DNA of 64,000 nucleotides from Phoronis australis (Eukaryota > Phoronida > Phoronidae): contig NMRA01000260.1 in the NCBI GenBank assembly GCA_002633005.1, positions 298,328 through 362,327 on the forward strand. The letters are read 5' to 3'. Positions 1-57,095 of the stretch are shown here, piece after piece. The notes beneath the pieces are model-generated. The model ran no database searches and was not told where the DNA came from. It was given only the letters and a program-made list of their open reading frames with translations. Both the position numbers and the translations under genes were made by a program. Position 1 is the first letter of the stretch; each line of letters starts with the position of its first letter.

Positions 1-1210
1 CGGCGAACTGCAGACTTGGCCCTGAAGACCAGACTGACTATCTAAGCTACATGGCCGGGAACGCTGAAGAAGAAGAAGCTTAAATTCGGTCTTCGAACAA
101 AGTTAAGGTTATCTCCATGGCCATTTTTACAATATTTCACTTGTGTCTAGCAAAATACCTATCTTCATTCTCAGGGAACTTCAAAATATACACCGCGTAG
201 CGAGGAAAAATGATTTAGCAGAACCACCTTGGAACCGCTCAACCGCGTGGATATTTGTTAACTACTTAACCTAGGTCAAAGGTTAAAGGGCTTTCAATTA
301 AATCGAATCTCCCGCCAGGTACAGAACAGCTTCGCATACCCTCAGTCCTTTCATTCTCAAAGTCGCCATAACATTGAACCGACAAGGTGTACTTATGATG
401 GAATGGTGCCGGGGAAAACAAAGACAAAACGTAGTTTTGATCCTAAGGGAGTTGTGCGTCTACATGCATTCAACTGTTGGCGTTGAAAACTAGTGGTACG
501 AGTCGCCTCAGGCTTCTGTGCTCATGAACACAGAAAGTTGTGAAAATAGATAAATCCTCACCCTAATATCTTAATTCAATTAATAAGTTGACATTTGGAC
601 GTTTTGATCTCATGCTGACATACTTTAACCATCGATTTGATTTTTGTAATCCATTTCCTACTTGGTTTTGTATCAGTCTCCCAGCACGTCACGTGTACAG
701 GGTATGAACTGTGACCTACTTAGAAAGTCAGTCCTAAATAAACAGTAAAAGTTAGCTGGGAACAACATGTCTATTTGAGGTTTTAATAATTAAGTTAGTT
801 ACGCACTGCGAAATAAGTTGACACTGCGAGTGAATGTTGAAATAGCTCACAGTGAAGGACTGTATAGGTTATGTGTGCGGAAAACTAGTTTTCACTGAAC
901 AAATTAATTAACCGATGACTTTGAGATTTTCACTTGTCCCAGTTTAATCGGCTTTTTCTCGGCTTCGGCAAATTGACTTTATTTGAACTCAGGAACGCTA
1001 ATTCTCGAAAACAGCTGCATGGATTTCGCTAAAACTTTCCAAACTTAATATTTAGTAATCAATCTAAAACACTGTTAGCATTTTTGATATAAAGGCCTAG
1101 TTTTTGTGTAATGTGACAAAGACGAATACAACTTCAATTTTTTACAAAAATACCTTACGTTTTGCTAGTTGATTTGTCATAGAAACCAAGCAAACAGCAA
1201 TGACGTTAGG
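1..1210 (-). mobile_element. Inverted copy of transposon family A, cut by the window edge
   Basis: From about 103 to about 1190 the sequence is the reverse complement of 3400-4523 with scattered differences. The match begins at AAGGTTATCTCC and includes CCGCGTAGCGAGG, GGTACAGAACAGCTTC and GGTTTCTATGACAAAT. It pairs with the copy at 3086-5012 as a large imperfect palindrome. No transposase ORF is seen. Confidence 0.75.
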
Positions 1211-3085
1211 GTCACTTAACAATACCTCCTAGGTCTTTCAACCACTAAACCTAATGGGAAAGGTCAACTTCAATTTGCAGTTTACATGGACTTGCTAGCA
1301 CTAGATTTAATTTGGTGGAAAAGGTCATAAATTTCATATTTTTCGCTTGCCTTCCACTCACAAGTATCACATTGTGCTAATGAAACTCTTGCATGTGAGT
1401 CATGTGAGGTGGCTTATAGTTATTGCATCTCTCCACTCGTTAACCCAAATTGTCTGTCCAAATAAAAGCAGACCTGAATTTCATGTTTAAATACCCTAGC
1501 TTGTCTCTATGCCCATCCTCTAATCTGAAATTTTCCAATTTTAATGCTCTGTGCACAGTTATTTGTGACAGTATGTGGAAGTAATTTATTTGAAGAATAT
1601 GAAGCCTTTCGCGCTGGCTCCGCAGCTTCGGTGTTACCAAAGTTTTGGTCAATGGGAACACTTAGTTTCGACCTTAGATTGAAGTTAAAAGCTTAAGTTT
1701 CCGCTGGAATAAAGAGGCGATGCATCAATACAATGGAAATGCTTGACTTGGATGCCACACAAGTTATCTTCTGGGCTTACTGTGTTTGCCAACAGCGGGT
1801 GGTGACTGGTTAATAGCTGTTAATATTTTATTCTAGATAACAGTATTATTTTGATAATATAACCATTCTTTGTCAGTTTTAACCGTGTTTTCTGGATTCT
1901 TTACATTTTTAAAAAAATCATCGAGCATACCTCTCGTCACCGCCATACTGCCTTTGTTCCAATCAGTTGATACTCAGCCACCTTTTGATAGCTCCACTGA
2001 ATTAGTTGTCTGAATAACTCCAAAGCTGATGGGAATTTTGCTGTTAACTACTGGTTAACATCTAAGCTTCAATAGTAGTGGAGTTAAAACTGGGAAAGAG
2101 CCTTATGTTTTCAACCTTTTTAAATGTTGTATTGTTTATTAGCTGTTCATATCGTATTGTCTGGAGCTAAAGCACACTTTTTTTAAATCTATTTTTTGCA
2201 TATTCGCACAATGATTTGATGATGTGCTGTGTAATATAACCTCACCTTGCTCTGTGTAATATGCAAATTCACCTGGTTTATCTTTTGTATCAACATGTCA
2301 CGTACCAGCTCGAACGGTCGCTCTGTTCTATATGACTCACAGTCGTTACATATTACGCCCTGTTGGACACATAGATCTATTATGTTTTACCAGTTTTCTT
2401 ATTGAATTTTGCACGTAATATTGAAGTAACTTGGCAAAAAATGTTTGGACGCTATAAGAGAAAAACAGCTATGCCAGTTAAATGCTGTAAGTTTTGTTTA
2501 AGCTTTCATATTTGAACTGTACAGACTTGATCAATAAGTGGTCATGTAATTGTAAGTCGTAAAATGGCTTGTAATTATTGATTCGTCAGTAATTAAAAAT
2601 CTGTGTATGTTTCAGACTTGTAGATTTTTTCAGCACTTGGGAGTCCTTGACTACATGATAGGTTAAGATGATATCATTCATCATTTGGTGCTGAATTCAA
2701 ATATGAATCCCAAGGCTGATTGCCTGGGCTGATTGTCAGAAAGTGCTCTGTTATTTTGTGGTTTCGTAATCATCTATTGTGGTCAGCTTTAGTTTATTGT
2801 TGGATACACATGTCCTGGCCCTGTATTTATTACATTTGTTGTGACACATAAAACTATGGTAAAATTTCTTGTAAGTTAAATAGGAATAGCTATGCTATTT
2901 TTCATTTTTGTTCTTCCATTCATTTTATTATAAAATGCAGGAAGCTAAACATGGGTGAACTGGAGGCTGAATGTAGGCTAATCTTGTGCCTTGAGTTGCC
3001 ACTGAAAACATAATTAAGTATTGAGTGGGCATTAAATCAGAAACATTTCTAATCCAGTGACTGTACAGACTGCACAACAGGCATC
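1211..3085. other. Spacer between two inverted transposon copies; no gene seen
   Basis: AT-rich sequence with only short spurious ORFs. It contains some GTTAAC-rich stretches (1800-1830, 2040-2060) like those inside the neighbouring copy, so it may be part of an older insertion. Confidence 0.5.
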
Positions 3086-5012
3086 TCAAGGCCCTTTTCA
3101 TACTGACTTAAGGTTATCTCCAACCTTATTTAGTGGCCTCCATTCTAACGCGTATATCAAAAAAACTAAGCTTTGTCAACTAGTAAAAGTATATATTTTC
3201 TGAAAGAACAAAGACCAGGAAATATAAATATACTTTTTGTATTTATGTTCCATTATTATTTTTACGTAAAAACCTTTTTTAAGTCAAAATTTCATTTTTA
3301 AGAAAGGTACATAACCTCTCTGTCAATTTTAATGAAACCTTTCTATATAAAAACTTTACCAGTTACCTCAAAAACGCTGTTAGGAATTTTAGATTAGTCT
3401 GTTCATTTGGTTTCTATGACAAATGAACTCGCATAACGTAAGGTATTTTTGTAAAAAGTTGGTCGTATTTTTCTTTGTCACATTACGCAAAAACTGGGCC
3501 TTTATATCGAAAATCCTAACAGTGTTTTTGAGATTGATGACTAAATATTAAGTTTGGAAAGTTTCAACGAAATCCACCTAGCCGTTTTCAAGAACTCGTG
3601 TTCCTAAGTTCAAATAAAGTCGATGTGCCGAAGCCGAGAAAAAGCTGATTAAATTGGGACGAGTGAAAATCTCAAAGCCTATGAATTATTTGATGAAAAC
3701 TTGTTTTCAGAACACTAACCTATACAAGCCTTAACTATGTTAGCTATTTCAACATTCACTTGCATTGTCAACTGATTTTGTAGTGCGTAATTAACTTAAT
3801 TATCATTAAAATCTCAAGTAGACTTATCGTTCCCAGCCAACTTTTACTGTTGTTTACAACCTACTTTCTAAGTAGGTCACAGTTCATTGTTGTACACACA
3901 AGCCTGTACACGTGACGTGCTGGGGACTGATACGAATCCAAGTAAAAAATCGATAACTAAAATCGAATCGGTGGTTAAAGTATGTCGTTTGCATGAGATT
4001 GAAACATCGAAATGTCAACTTATTAATTGAATTAAGATATTGGGATGAGGATTTATCTCTTTTCACAACTTTTTGTGTACATGGCCACTGAGGCCTGAGG
4101 CGTAGCATTCGTTTTCAATGCTAACAGTCATATGCATGTAGACGCACAATTCCCTTAGTATCAAAACTACATTTTGTCTTTGTTTTCCTTGACACCATTC
4201 TATCATAAGTACACCTCGTTGGCTCAATGTTATGGCGACTTTGTGAATGAAAGGACTGAGGGTATATGAAGCTGTTCTGTACCTGGCAGGAGATTTAAAT
4301 TGATTGAAAGCCCTTTAACCTTTGACCTTGGATAAGTAGTAAACAAATATCCACGCGGCTGTGCGGTTCCAAGGTGGTTCTGCTAAATCTTTTTTCCTCG
4401 CTACGCGGTATATATTTTGCATTTGAAGTTCCCCGAGAATGAAGATGAGGTATTTTGATAGACACGTGAAATATTGTAAAAATGGCCAATTTTTGTGAAT
4501 GAGGTTGGAGATATCCCTAACTCCGATCTGAGCAGAGAGTGGATGTAAATTGCGAAGTTAAATGAACCGTTCATGCCGGATTCGGTACTTAACGAACATT
4601 AAAATAAACAGTAGGTGAGGCTGTTGTCATGAAAGTAGTCGCAAGGTAGCGCTAATGCATTGCGTGCTTGCTAAGATTTTTTTAATGTGACAGTTTGGGA
4701 ACATTTACTAATTGGCATAAAACATTTCTGATTCAATTGGTGATAATATTCGAGCAAAACATAAACAACTATTAGCGACGACACTGCCCTTTAATTGTTG
4801 ACGATAACAGTGGCCCCAGGCAATAACTTCGATGGGACCGAAGTTGACCGATCACACTGGACCACAAAGTCGACAATCCGCTGTTAAATCCACCTGTTGA
4901 CTTCGAAGTTAACTTGCGCTGTTAACTTCGATCCAGGACTGCAGTTAACTGTTCTTACTGACCGCAACTCCCCAAAACATCGACACGTAGATGTTAGTAT
5001 GAAAGGGCCTTC
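3086..5012 (+). mobile_element. Transposon family A, about 1.9 kb, non-autonomous
   Basis: The ends carry an inverted repeat: AAGGCCCTTTTCATACTGAC near 3090 and the complement of it (AGTATGAAAGGGCCTT) near 4992-5007. The interior has no credible coding region. The 3' two-thirds repeats in inverted form at 1-1210, and the left part (ACTAGTAAAAGTATATATTTTC) recurs at 13680. Confidence 0.65.
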
Positions 5013-6189
5013 AGAGTTTATGCAATCAACCGCGGGTATTCATGTTTCGTCCATAGGTTTTTAGGCTTGGAGTTGTTTGCTACCAGTGCTGCTGGTTGGC
5101 AGTCACAATCTCCAGACCATTGGTTAGCCGTGAAATCTATACAGTCACCATGACTTGACCTTATCTAAATTTGTTTCTGTTATACACTTTTGATGGTTGT
5201 ATTTGACAGTGAAGAATAAATTTTGTCAATTCAGAAGTTGGTACCAACTGCAAGCACTGCTTTGCTAAGGTGAGGAGATACAGTGACCCTCAAAACTGTT
5301 GGGGAGAGGCTTGGGGAGATGAAGGTTTGATTGAGTAGTCAAGTGGCACACCCAACTGGTCATTCATAAATAATACTTAAAACTGTCATCCCAAGAGATC
5401 ATTTAATCAGGCTTAAGTTACTTTCCTCTGACCTTTCACTTTGGTACCCAACATCATGAATTGCAGTTATGCTTGTATTTCCATTTTTTAAAAAAGTTTG
5501 TGTGCTTCAGAATTTGGGAGTTTCGTTTACTGAGTGAGCTCATTACCATTGCCAACATGTTGTTTCTGGCAGTCTTAGTATGTTAGTTGAGGGATTGAAA
5601 ATAATGGATTGGATACAAGGCTTTAGAGGGAATTAGAGCTATTGGGTTATTTTCAGTTTTAGGGCAGAAAACACTATTTTGCTGTGATTGAGGAGATGGG
5701 ATAGACTTCTTTAATTTGTTAGCTTTGCCCAGAGTAATAAAACGACAAGATCAGTTGGTGTTTTTCATTTTAGTACAAATCCCTAATTCTATCCGTTGTC
5801 TGCCAGACATTCGCTGAAATCAAGATCGGTATCTTTAACATTTTTAATGCCCTTAAAATATGCTTTCATTGAAAGTAATGGTAGTTGTTACATTTTCAAT
5901 TGACATTGAAACAATGTGCTCATGATACCAGTATAAGTTATGACATCACGTGGGTCAAATCCATCATCAGAAGGATGATTGAAAACTTAACAAACGAGGG
6001 GGCTTAGTAAGAGTAGAGTTTTAAAAATGCATAAATCACATTTAAATTGCAAATCGTGCAATCTGACATCCACCAGGCACACTCCGGTGTACTCAGTTTG
6101 TAGATGTAAGTCTCTGGACTGCTTATGAGAGGACATTACTTCAGTGCAGAATAGCAGTATAGTCGTCTAACCTTTTTTTAAGAGGAAGC
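5013..6189. other. Sequence upstream of MYRF; nothing recognised
   Basis: AT-rich with no ORF resembling a protein. It could contain the MYRF promoter if exon 1 is at 6190, but no clear core promoter motif or CpG cluster was seen. Confidence 0.5.
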
Positions 6190-6196
6190 ATGGACC
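6190..6196 (+). CDS. MYRF: Candidate MYRF exon 1 (start codon)
   Basis: The seven bases ATGGACC are followed directly by GTGAGT, a strong donor. The start has a good context, with A at -3 and G at +4. The spare C joins AT of exon 2 to give a protein beginning M-D-H-R-E-L-H-G-F, which keeps the whole 22-exon frame. The choice rests only on phase, donor and start context, so exon 1 could instead lie elsewhere in or outside the window. Confidence 0.35.
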
Positions 6197-8199
6197 GTGA
6201 GTTGTTTTTTCTATGGTCTTATGAAAATTTTGCAAAAATGAGAACTTTATTTAAGTTAATGCAATCTTAGGATAAAATAATGATGGTCAAGACAGTAGCT
6301 GTGTTGGATTACATTGCATTCAGTTGACCTTTGTGAATTTCATTATAGATATATTGATCACTGGTAATATTGCTATTTCCCCGACAATGTCATCCTGTTG
6401 CATAAACTAGCAAGTTTGATTTAATTTTGGGACTGTCACAAAATTCGAGTCATGAAATAAGCGAGTTAGCACAGTTCGTTTCCCACGGTTATACAGTGGT
6501 CAGAAGGGAGTTTGTAGGTTTTGTTTTTGATTCATTTTCAACCGCTTCATTCTCAGTTGCCCATTCATTTTTCACGAATTGTATAACTTTTTTTCATTGC
6601 TACTCCTAACACTTCTTTAAATACGTTATTTGAGTGGCAGATACGCGAGTAGTTTATAACAATTTCAATTAATTTCAATTACGTGGCTTATCTTTATCAT
6701 CTGGTTTCTGGCCTTTTGATTACCATTTTCCCTTTAATAAGCCTGTTTATTTTACAACCTCTAGCCAAGAAAACATTACTCAGATTTTAGTTTATAGCTC
6801 AAATCTAGGGGTCATCAAATGTGAACTTGGACTCAAAACTCGTATGCATAAACCATTATGTACTCGGGCACAGAATTTTAGATACTTGACTTTAGTTCAC
6901 ACAAAAGTAGATTTAGAAAATGCCAAAAATGGTTTTCAAGTTCAATTTTGAATAAAATGTTTAGACCCTGGGGCCTAGAAATCAGTACACTAGCAGAATA
7001 AATCGTATAATGTATTTGAAGTGTGAAGCCTCATGGTTGGCCTACTTTTATCAGTGAGAAACTGCGAAGATAGCTTATGAATTTCATTTGTTTAATTTCA
7101 TTTCTTTCAATTTTGGTGTCAGAATGGCATTTTAAACATGTGATAATGCTCCCATGAATTAAATGTATTCTTGAAATGATGCAAAAATGCAGTTTCCCAC
7201 GGACACTGGGATTTCCAATTTAGTAGTGTTCTTCACGAAGTCTCGGAAAATCATAGAATGCTGTTTGAATGCATGCATTCAGTGTTCCAGTTAGACGTTT
7301 TATACTTTTTCAGTGGTCTTCCTACATCTTTAGTTAGAACTTTCCATCTTACTAGAGAGTTTGTTGCAATTGGTTTATTAGGCCAAAAATAGCATAATTG
7401 GCCTCTTCTTTTTTAATTGATGTTACGTAATATTTTTAGTTGTCTGTATTTTTCAAAGACAAAAGTCACCTGTTGTCACCTGAAATGGCTCGGAAAACTA
7501 ATCTTTTTTCCCCGGCTGTGGTAATGGGTCAGGTTCCTGCTGTCGTTTTTACCACAAGGTCACCTGATGCTGAAATAAGTCGGAACACTTTGAAGAACAG
7601 GTTTCAAAATGAGTCCTGCCAGACTAGAACAATTATATGTTATTTTGGCTTCAGTTATATCTTGACGTATCGCTATGGTGATACGTAGGCCTATTATGGT
7701 CAGAGCCTTATAGCCATTTTGTGGATCAATTACTGTGCAGCCAAATGATATGTGTCGTGCTTAATTTTTTTGCTTAAATCTGTTGTTCGTTTCAGTTCTT
7801 CAATTGACATGGTGTATAAACTTGTGGATCTGTCAAATCTTGTTTATCCTCTGTTCTGTTGCATTATGCATGATTCTGTCACAAAAATCAATGCAGCATG
7901 ATCTATTAGTATGTACCAGTTGTATAGTATGAATTGTGATTTTGGTTCTGTGCCTAAATTCACTAAAAGGAAAATTATTGTTCAGAGATTAGTGCTTAAC
8001 TGACCAGGTACTGTCTCCTCTGGCACTTATGTTGAAATATGTACTATTTGATTTCTCAGTGAAGTCCTTGACACCTGAATGCCCATTTGGCTTAATCTTG
8101 CCTGTGGCGTTTTCAATTGACAGTGACATCTATTTTGCTCTTACTGAACTAGACTGCTGGTTATCCCTTCCAGTAAATGTTGGCTATGTCTGTTTTCAG

Positions 8200-45335
<37,136 letters not shown>

Positions 45336-45630
45336 AACATTCTCCACCTGCTCTGTTTAATTGCCACATGGTATGGCAAGTTTTCAAAACAAAAATGTCC
45401 ACCTCTCATCAACTGGAAGGGCAACATTGACGGCTTAGCTGTGGACTGAAGCATATGATGACAAGCAAAGGATTATGGAATTGTTGAAAGTTGTAGATGT
45501 TTGAGTTAAACGCTTACATTACAAAATGCAGGAATCAAGTGAAACGTTATAATGTTTCAGAATAAACCGCATTGTGTACTAATGCTCAATTCTTCATAAT
45601 AAAAATGTGCACTGTGTTTGTGATGGCGGT
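45336..45630 (+). terminator. MYRF: MYRF 3' UTR and candidate poly(A) sites
   Basis: AATAAA occurs at 45561-45566 and 45598-45603. The second is followed by a GT-rich stretch (TGTGTTTGTGATGGCGGTGG), as expected of a cleavage signal. Later AATAAA copies near 46150 and 47997 could give longer transcripts. Confidence 0.6.
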
Positions 45631-47484
45631 GGTGAGGGAGGAACACTGACCGAGTTGTTCGTGAAAGCTTTTATTTTGACTCGCAAGTTGCATAATGTAT
45701 TTTCTATGACTGTGTTATGATATCAGGTACTGTATATATATAGGTTATAACCAAAGGACCGTATTATAATATACATGAAGTATGACACTCCTGTCTATTG
45801 AATGACGAAATGTGCCATACAAACATGTGCTGTACAATGCAGAATGCTGCATAGGTATTACAACCAGGGTTATTTTTGTATTGGTCAAATTTGTAAATCT
45901 GAGATATAATTAAATTGCACAGTGGCATAAGAATGGTCACAAGTCTAGATGTGTCCTAAAGAAAGATAATTGAGACACTTGATTGGTTAAAACATTTATT
46001 ACGGCAGTTTATGGACGTTCTACCTGTTGTTATTTCATTTAAGGCATCGTTTAGTCATTTAAAGACATATTGTGAAATGGCTTGAGCAGAAAGAATGGCC
46101 AGTTAATACGAAAATGTTTTTAATGAGACTGTGAAGGTAGACCACTAATGAATAAAAACGTCTACCTGATGGGAACCCCGAGTCCCTATCCATTATTTTT
46201 TTAATTGATTGGGTACTTTGGTCTTTGCTCTGTAATTGTCGTTGTTCATTGTTTGATTATCCCTAGTTGTGAAACTTATTATTTTTATAGTGACTGTATG
46301 ACTGTCTATCAAATGTTACTATGAAAGGATACACTTGACAACAACTGGGCTGTAGCTGAATAACAAATATATTAACTGGACCAGAACTTAATGACTGTGG
46401 TCCAGTTTGATAATATATGGTAATTCTCCTCTTAGTTTGCTCAAACATAATTGCCAAACTTTTCTAAAGCTGATTGCTTTTCAGGAAATAATGAGAAATT
46501 TACAAAAATTGTTTGACATTGACACAGTTTAAGCCATGCTGGACTTAAATTTTTAATATCTTTATTTTTGTGGAGATATTTAAAAAAAGTATTTTATGTT
46601 TCGGCCAAATTGTGTGCTAAACAAGTGAGGAATTAATGTACATTCTATTGTGGTGTCTTTGTGTATAACAGCTCTGTTGCTGAAAATGTTTAGAGCAAAC
46701 TGATTAATGAAAGTCAGTATTGTTGTAGTGTTGTGTGTACGTAACGGAGGCTGAACTGTTGTACTGTTAACACATGAGCCACTCTGCTGGCTCTATGTCT
46801 GGAAAAATTATCCTTCGAGTTGCATTGTTCTTTGTCAGTACAGGATTAGCTTGTCCGTGGTGAATTACTAGTTTCCCATCAATGTGGGACAATTGACGAG
46901 TGCTTATACATTGATCACGTTTTGTTACTATGTGGACAATGCTGAACTCTTGTTCACCAAGATCATACTTGTCTAATACTAAATCATGCTAATTTTTGGT
47001 GAGTCATGGGGTAACCTGACTGACGTGGATGTTGTTCATTTCTCAGGAATAGGACTCAGGCCCATCTTTCTCCACCCAATACAAGTAGCATGTTGAACAA
47101 TACCTGTACTTGGACAAAGTGGCTACTTTTAATAGGTAATTGTATGACTAAGCTGTTGTGAGAATCGAGAAGGTTGCTTATGCACCAACATTGCTCATTT
47201 TCATTTCCAAAGCTCACAGTTGACATCGTGAATGACTGTCTTTAGTGAAAACTCTGCATTTCAAGGACCAGTGTGTTGTACCTGTCAAGACCAGACATAT
47301 GTTAGTTTTCTGCCTGTGCAGTTACCACCCGTTTCAATGACCAAAAAGTCCTGACAGCATAATACTTGAATACTTGTGTACTGGTAATATCCCAGCAGCT
47401 ACTACATCAATTGCACAGTAAATGTATACCTTGTTATGGTGAAAAATTTGTTTTTCATATGTTTAGCTTGTGGCTCAGAACATA

Positions 47485-47690
47485 CAGTAGACCCCATAAG
47501 TATTTAGACAAAATGGCCGGGAATTCACCGTCATGGCGGCTGTGCAGCTGCTGAATTCAAGGTCAGCTTGGCTTCCCTCATAGCTTAGAATGAAATTGAA
47601 TTAATATGAAAGTTTGAAAGGTGGCCAAGCCGTTTTGTAACTGGAAATATAATAATCATTACCAGTTGTGATGGGGAAACAGAATTTTGT
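47485..47690. mobile_element. Tc1/mariner-like MITE remnant
   Basis: Starts TACAGTAGACCCCATAAGTA and shares TTCCCTCAT and TGGCCAAGCCGTTTTGTAAC-like blocks, in the same order, with the complete copy at 38205-38467. The right end is not preserved. Confidence 0.5.
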
Positions 47691-48639
47691 CTGAGGTGCA
47701 AGTTAATTTCAAGATAGATATACCCGGTATTGTTTTCACAAAATCCAGTTTAAGGTAACTGACAACCTTTGTTACCAAGGATTGGATTTCATATGTATCT
47801 TTTATCCTTAAACACATGGGACTGTTTTACTTTTAAAAACCCTAATGATCCTAGAAATTTATGAGCACTAAGTGTCCAGTTGTTAATCATGCAACTATGG
47901 TAAGTAAAAGTTGTCACCAAGTTGACTATACGATGTTATTGAAAGTGTATCAATTACAAATAAAAATTTTGTAAATACTTAACAAACGTAATATATTAAT
48001 AAAGCTGTATGAAATTCACAAACAGTTCTTTTTATACTTGCAAAAATGAGCAGGAAGTATTAAATATCGGGTCACTAACAGACTGCTCGCAACTCACCAG
48101 ACTGTAGTGTAGATGCCATTGTTTTCGGATTTCAAAAACAGAAATCAATTTAGCAAACAATTTTTTTCCGTTTTGTAAAATGAGATTTCATTTTATTTCT
48201 CAGGGATGGTATAAAAATGATCTGGGAAATGCTTTAGTTTCCCAATTAACTTTACGCCATGTTTGTTGCTCAAAACTGAAAAAAATAACAGCACCACCTT
48301 GTGGATCAATTTGTGGCCAGAATTGTTGAATTTGATGGATTGTATCCTTAATTACTGGTAATTAACCAACAAAACATAAGAAATGCTGTTTGCTATGTAT
48401 GTAATTCCAATCAAAATCTTAGAATGCTAGTAAAATCAGATTCCATGAATTAAGCCCATGTACGGTTATTGTGCAAAAGCAGGGTCTCTAGGAGTTTCTT
48501 TGCCACATTCAATTTTAGGATTGGAAACATAGATTTTGCAAGCAGATTCCTGGAGATTCTTCAAAGAAATAGTGTACCTGTGAGGTACAATAATTTTACT
48601 TCCAGAACACTATATGACTGACCAGTGAACTTCTATTTT

Positions 48640-48860
48640 GGCAAATTTATCCACACAAATAACGACATAAGAAAATTTTAGTCTTTGACTAGCATGAAGG
48701 TTTGTACTGAGTTAGATTAGATATAAACAATTTCCCGTAAAATTTTCCATTATCTGCAGTAAAATAAAGCTTTTGAAAAATGGAAAAATTACCAATTTTA
48801 GTAATTAATTATGTGTGAAATACTTGAAAAATTACCGTACATACAGTTTTTCAACTGAAA
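48640..48860. repeat. Dispersed repeat family B, copy 3
   Basis: Contains GTAAAATAAAGCTTTTGAAA, AATGGAAAAATTACCAATTT and ATTACCGTACATACAG, the same block order as copies 1 and 2 but more diverged. Confidence 0.45.
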
Positions 48861-48923
48861 TTAGAAGCATGCGTGTTGTTCATGGGTTGAGTCAGAATTA
48901 CTTGTACAGAAGCTGATAAAATG

Positions 48924-48929
48924 TTTATT
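48924..48929 (-). terminator. TYMS: Candidate TYMS poly(A) signal
   Basis: AATAAA on the - strand about 560 bases past the TYMS stop. It is the first canonical signal I noticed; non-canonical signals nearer the stop are possible. Confidence 0.4.
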
Positions 48930-49490
48930 TAACAGACAACAAATATCAAAATCCAATCCCTCAAGACTAGTTACACACACTAGTTGCAAGCATGAGTAAA
49001 TATTTCACGAATACATGTGGTCATACATACTTCTTGAGATTCTGGAATAAGGTTTACCTGGTATATTTTGAACAAAATACATTTTTGTGCATTTGGCATA
49101 AATGACGTGTAGTCCCCATTAAGATAAGTTTGTGGAGGTGTACATAACTGCAAAAGTTATCAATAAACTCGCCCAGTCCACAATGTAATCTACCTTGTAA
49201 ACCAAGGGATACTGAACTGTCATCGTTAAAAAAATCTCTAAATAGGTTAAAAGGGTTGAGTATCATTCAATTACTCACACGCCATCCAAAATATACTACA
49301 AATGCTGCTGTTTGCACTTTACATAATCTTTCCTCCAGTTGTCACACATGTTTGATTGTGACTGCGACATCTCCACCATAAACAGAGAAACACTCGCCAA
49401 CACTGCAGGTTCCCCTGCATGTAACAGCATGTTTAAATCAGAAATATTTTACTTAGTTATGATTCAAACTGGCAGGTGAAAGCTATTCCT

Positions 49491-55996
<6,506 letters not shown>

Positions 55997-56023
55997 TTCT
56001 AGAAGAAAATCACAGTAGGAAAT

Positions 56024-56185
56024 GCCTTCAAATACACAGCACCACAGTGAGCCTTCAAATACACAGCACCACAGTAAGCTTTCAAATACACAGCATCACA
56101 GTACGCCTTCAAATGCACAGCACCATAGTAAGCCTTCAAATATGCAGCACCACAGTAAAACTTCAAATACACAGCAACACAGTAA
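56024..56185 (-). repeat. 27-bp tandem repeat upstream of the TYMS start exon
   Basis: Six consecutive 27-base units of the form GCCTTCAAATACACAGCACC plus ACAGTRA, ending about 25 bases before the TYMS acceptor (in transcript terms). Units differ by a few substitutions. The length is a multiple of three, so a spurious ORF runs through on the - strand, but it stops before the TYMS ATG and is out of frame. Confidence 0.95.
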
Positions 56186-56986
56186 AATCTCATCAGTTTA
56201 GGACACAGTGTGACATACAAGTGAAATTTAATTTTTTTTCCTTTTTCCACAACAGATAAGCAGCACAAAATAATACCTGCCATTGGACAATGAGTGTGAA
56301 ACCGTGGACATTCTCAAAAATACATTTGATAAAAGTCCAGTTTTGGAAGGTACTTTTGTCTGAAATTTGGCAACATTTTACCATAAACACATATCTTTCA
56401 AAAAAATTTTGCTTGAAATAACATGTGCCATGTTATGCACAACAAAAATGTCATTTCACCAATCATAAAAAAGTTCACCCCTCAGGCATCAGATTACTAC
56501 GCACTGCTATAGTAAAGTAGCAACAATTGATGCTGAGAAAGGATTGTCCTGAACAAAAATTGACTTTGCTTGCCCTCAAACGATCCATACAAGACTCGTA
56601 AGTAGTGCATGGCTGATTACAAAATTAGTTATCAAATCTGAAAACTGAACGGCACTTGAACAGACTGATCAAAGATAGCACATTGATAATCACTGGTTAC
56701 AACAAAATGCACTCGTTCAAATATGCACATTTTCTAGACAAGGTGTCTTAGTAAAGCACAATCATGCTCCAGAGTTCAGAGAAGCATTGAATAAAACAAA
56801 GTTAATCTCAGTCTCAATGATATGTTACTTATTGATTAATAAATTAATTAGGATACTAAGTCAGTCATAATCATCACTACACTGATTTTCAACTTCATTG
56901 TTTATTAGCTGTTTGAAATGACTTGTTTTACAGAGATCAATCATCAATTCTAGATTTGTAACTGTTGTTGATCATATCTATTAACA

Positions 56987-57048
56987 GGCAAGTAGTTAGC
57001 ATGCTCCCCGGTTTTACTGGGGTCGCAAGGTTCGATTCCCAGGTCAGG
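56987..57048 (+). repeat. tRNA-like pseudogene or SINE head
   Basis: B box GGTTCGATTCC (57029-57039) and a clear CCCC...GGGG anticodon-type stem around TTTTAC, but the T stem and acceptor stem do not pair. It lies just before the inverted-repeat element at 57096. Confidence 0.45.
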
Positions 57049-57095
57049 TAATCTTGGCTATATTACTACATAACCCATCACATTCGAGTATAGAG

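Larger units (their letters stand above)
45631..48923. other. Intergenic region between converging MYRF and TYMS
   Basis: AT-rich, with no protein-like ORF. It holds a Tc1/mariner-like remnant (47485-47690), a copy of the ATGGTAATTCTCCTCTTAGT motif at about 46418, a family B copy (48640-48860) and extra AATAAA signals that may extend MYRF transcripts. Confidence 0.7.

Noticed and set aside
55999-56283. 94-codon - strand ORF directly above TYMS as an N-terminal extension
   Set aside because: It is the 27-bp repeat in translation, ends in a stop inside the acceptor TAG, and is out of frame with the TYMS ATG.
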